The notes under the pieces: generated by a model | What the model was told of the DNA's origin: nothing | What the model saw: only the letters and a program-made list of their open reading frames with translations | Databases searched by the model: none | Program-made: the position numbers and the translations under genes | Shown here: one piece after another, positions 63,497 through 64,000 of the stretch | Numbering within the stretch: the first letter of the stretch is position 1 | Layout of the letters: the number at the start of each line of letters is the position of its first letter | Assembly: GCA_029856125.1 (NCBI GenBank) | Contig: JAHQWJ010000120.1 | Location: 62,001 to 126,000, forward strand | DNA from: Promethearchaeia archaeon | Lineage (GTDB): Archaea > Asgardarchaeota > Lokiarchaeia > Sigyniarchaeales > SOKP01 | Reading direction: 5' to 3' | DNA: 64,000 nt

Positions 63497-64000
63497 TTAT
63501 ATATGTAAGCGTGGATCTAAAGCATCCCTCATTCCATCACCCAACAACATAAAACCTATGGTAGCAATACCTATGAAAAATCCTGGCCAGACTGCTGCCA
63601 TAAACGCAGTAAATTGTTCTTGAGCCCAATTTATATCTGTTCCCCAATTAGCTACAGTCTGGTCAACTAGCCCAAGCCACGCTAAGCTTGCTATTCCTAG
63701 TATCGTTCGTGCCATCCCCCCAAAAAAGCGAATTATCATTGGGGAGAGCGCATTTGGTACGATATGTTTAAACATTACTTTAAATTTTTTTGCTCCACCA
63801 GTCTTAGCTGCCTTTACGTACACCATTTGTTTTACTTGGAGTACAGTTGATCTCATAAATCGGGTATAAAAGGGTATAAATAATAATCCATACAATGTAA
63901 GTGTAGTGAATAAATCAGTACCTAACATAGGGGCAATGACAATCACAAGAATCATCATTGGAAAAACAAACATTAAATCCACTACACGCATAATTATACT
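63497..64000 (-). CDS. Peptide ABC transporter permease (OppC-like), partial at window end
   Basis: The frame stays open to base 64000 (codons for Ser-Ile-Ile precede the internal Met at 63989-63991), so the N-terminal half lies outside. The visible part starts in the MRVVDLMFVFPMMI helix, includes the EAA loop YVKAAKTGGAKKFKVMFKHIVPNALSP and ends LLGDGMRDALDPRLHI, the standard OppC terminus. It is the permease of the second peptide transporter, 77 bases upstream of the OppD-like gene. Confidence 0.92.
   Translation of the reverse strand, partial: SIIMRVVDLMFVFPMMILVIVIAPMLGTDLFTTLTLYGLLFIPFYTRFMRSTVLQVKQMVYVKAAKTGGAKKFKVMFKHIVPNALSPMIIRFFGGMARTILGIASLAWLGLVDQTVANWGTDINWAQEQFTAFMAAVWPGFFIGIATIGFMLLGDGMRDALDPRLHI

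Noticed and set aside
1..64000. CRISPR arrays, tRNA or rRNA genes, insertion sequences
   Set aside because: No regularly spaced repeats, no cloverleaf-like sequence and no transposase-like protein were seen; a tRNA finder run would settle the RNA question.

Overview
The window is AT-rich (roughly two-thirds A+T by eye) and reads as a piece of an archaeal chromosome, most probably from an Asgard archaeon of Lokiarchaeia-like type. The pointers are a Rab-like small GTPase, HEAT and leucine-rich-repeat proteins, a TrmB-like regulator, an F420-type luciferase-family oxidoreductase, surface proteins ending in an IPG(F/M)P motif plus membrane anchor, Shine-Dalgarno sequences of the GGAGGTG/GGTG type, and many TTG starts. 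The assignment is an inference; no rRNA or tRNA gene is present to settle it.

Layout. 1-9.8 kb: end of a GPH-family transporter, two UROD-like methyltransferase-family proteins, a crotonase, a YjbQ-family protein, an MFS transporter, a GH172 (DUF2961) glycosidase, an LLM oxidoreductase, a Cys-type sulfatase and an amidohydrolase; this looks like catabolism of glycans and small methylated or sulfated compounds. 10-14 kb: a compact cytoskeletal/signalling-like block with a HEAT protein, a Rab-like GTPase in an apparent operon with a helix-turn-helix regulator, a four-helix membrane protein and a HEAT/LRR protein. 14-24.7 kb: a ThDP enzyme with a zinc alcohol dehydrogenase, acyl-CoA ligase, acyl-CoA dehydrogenase, enoyl-CoA isomerase-like crotonase, DUF1846 protein, CTP synthase and a cupin. 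24.8-39 kb: a C4/4-hydroxybutyrate and short-chain acyl-CoA block with 4-hydroxybutyryl-CoA dehydratase (all four cluster ligands visible), a CoA-acylating aldehyde dehydrogenase, a close relative of the mitochondrial hydroxyacid-oxoacid transhydrogenase, a two-subunit CoA transferase, a second iron alcohol dehydrogenase, and an acyl-CoA dehydrogenase/crotonase pair that has been duplicated, one dehydrogenase copy surviving only as a stub. 39-45 kb: carboxylesterase, FATP-like acyl-CoA synthetase, SGNH hydrolase and an anchored serine hydrolase. 45-64 kb: two Opp/Dpp-type peptide ABC transporter operons (the second cut by the window end), whose ATPases all carry unusual N-terminal membrane domains, separated by two more acyl-CoA ligases, a CPBP-like protein lacking its histidines and a protein I cannot place.

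Working together. The genes suggest uptake of peptides, ester or lipid hydrolysis, CoA activation by four AMP-forming ligases, and beta-oxidation-like conversion through crotonyl-CoA with a branch to 4-hydroxybutyrate and succinate semialdehyde. A palindrome of the form TTTAC-N4-GTAAA lies in seven of the promoter regions from 26 to 56 kb, including both copies of the duplicated promoter, and may be the operator of a regulon covering this metabolism; I see no obvious regulator gene for it inside the window.
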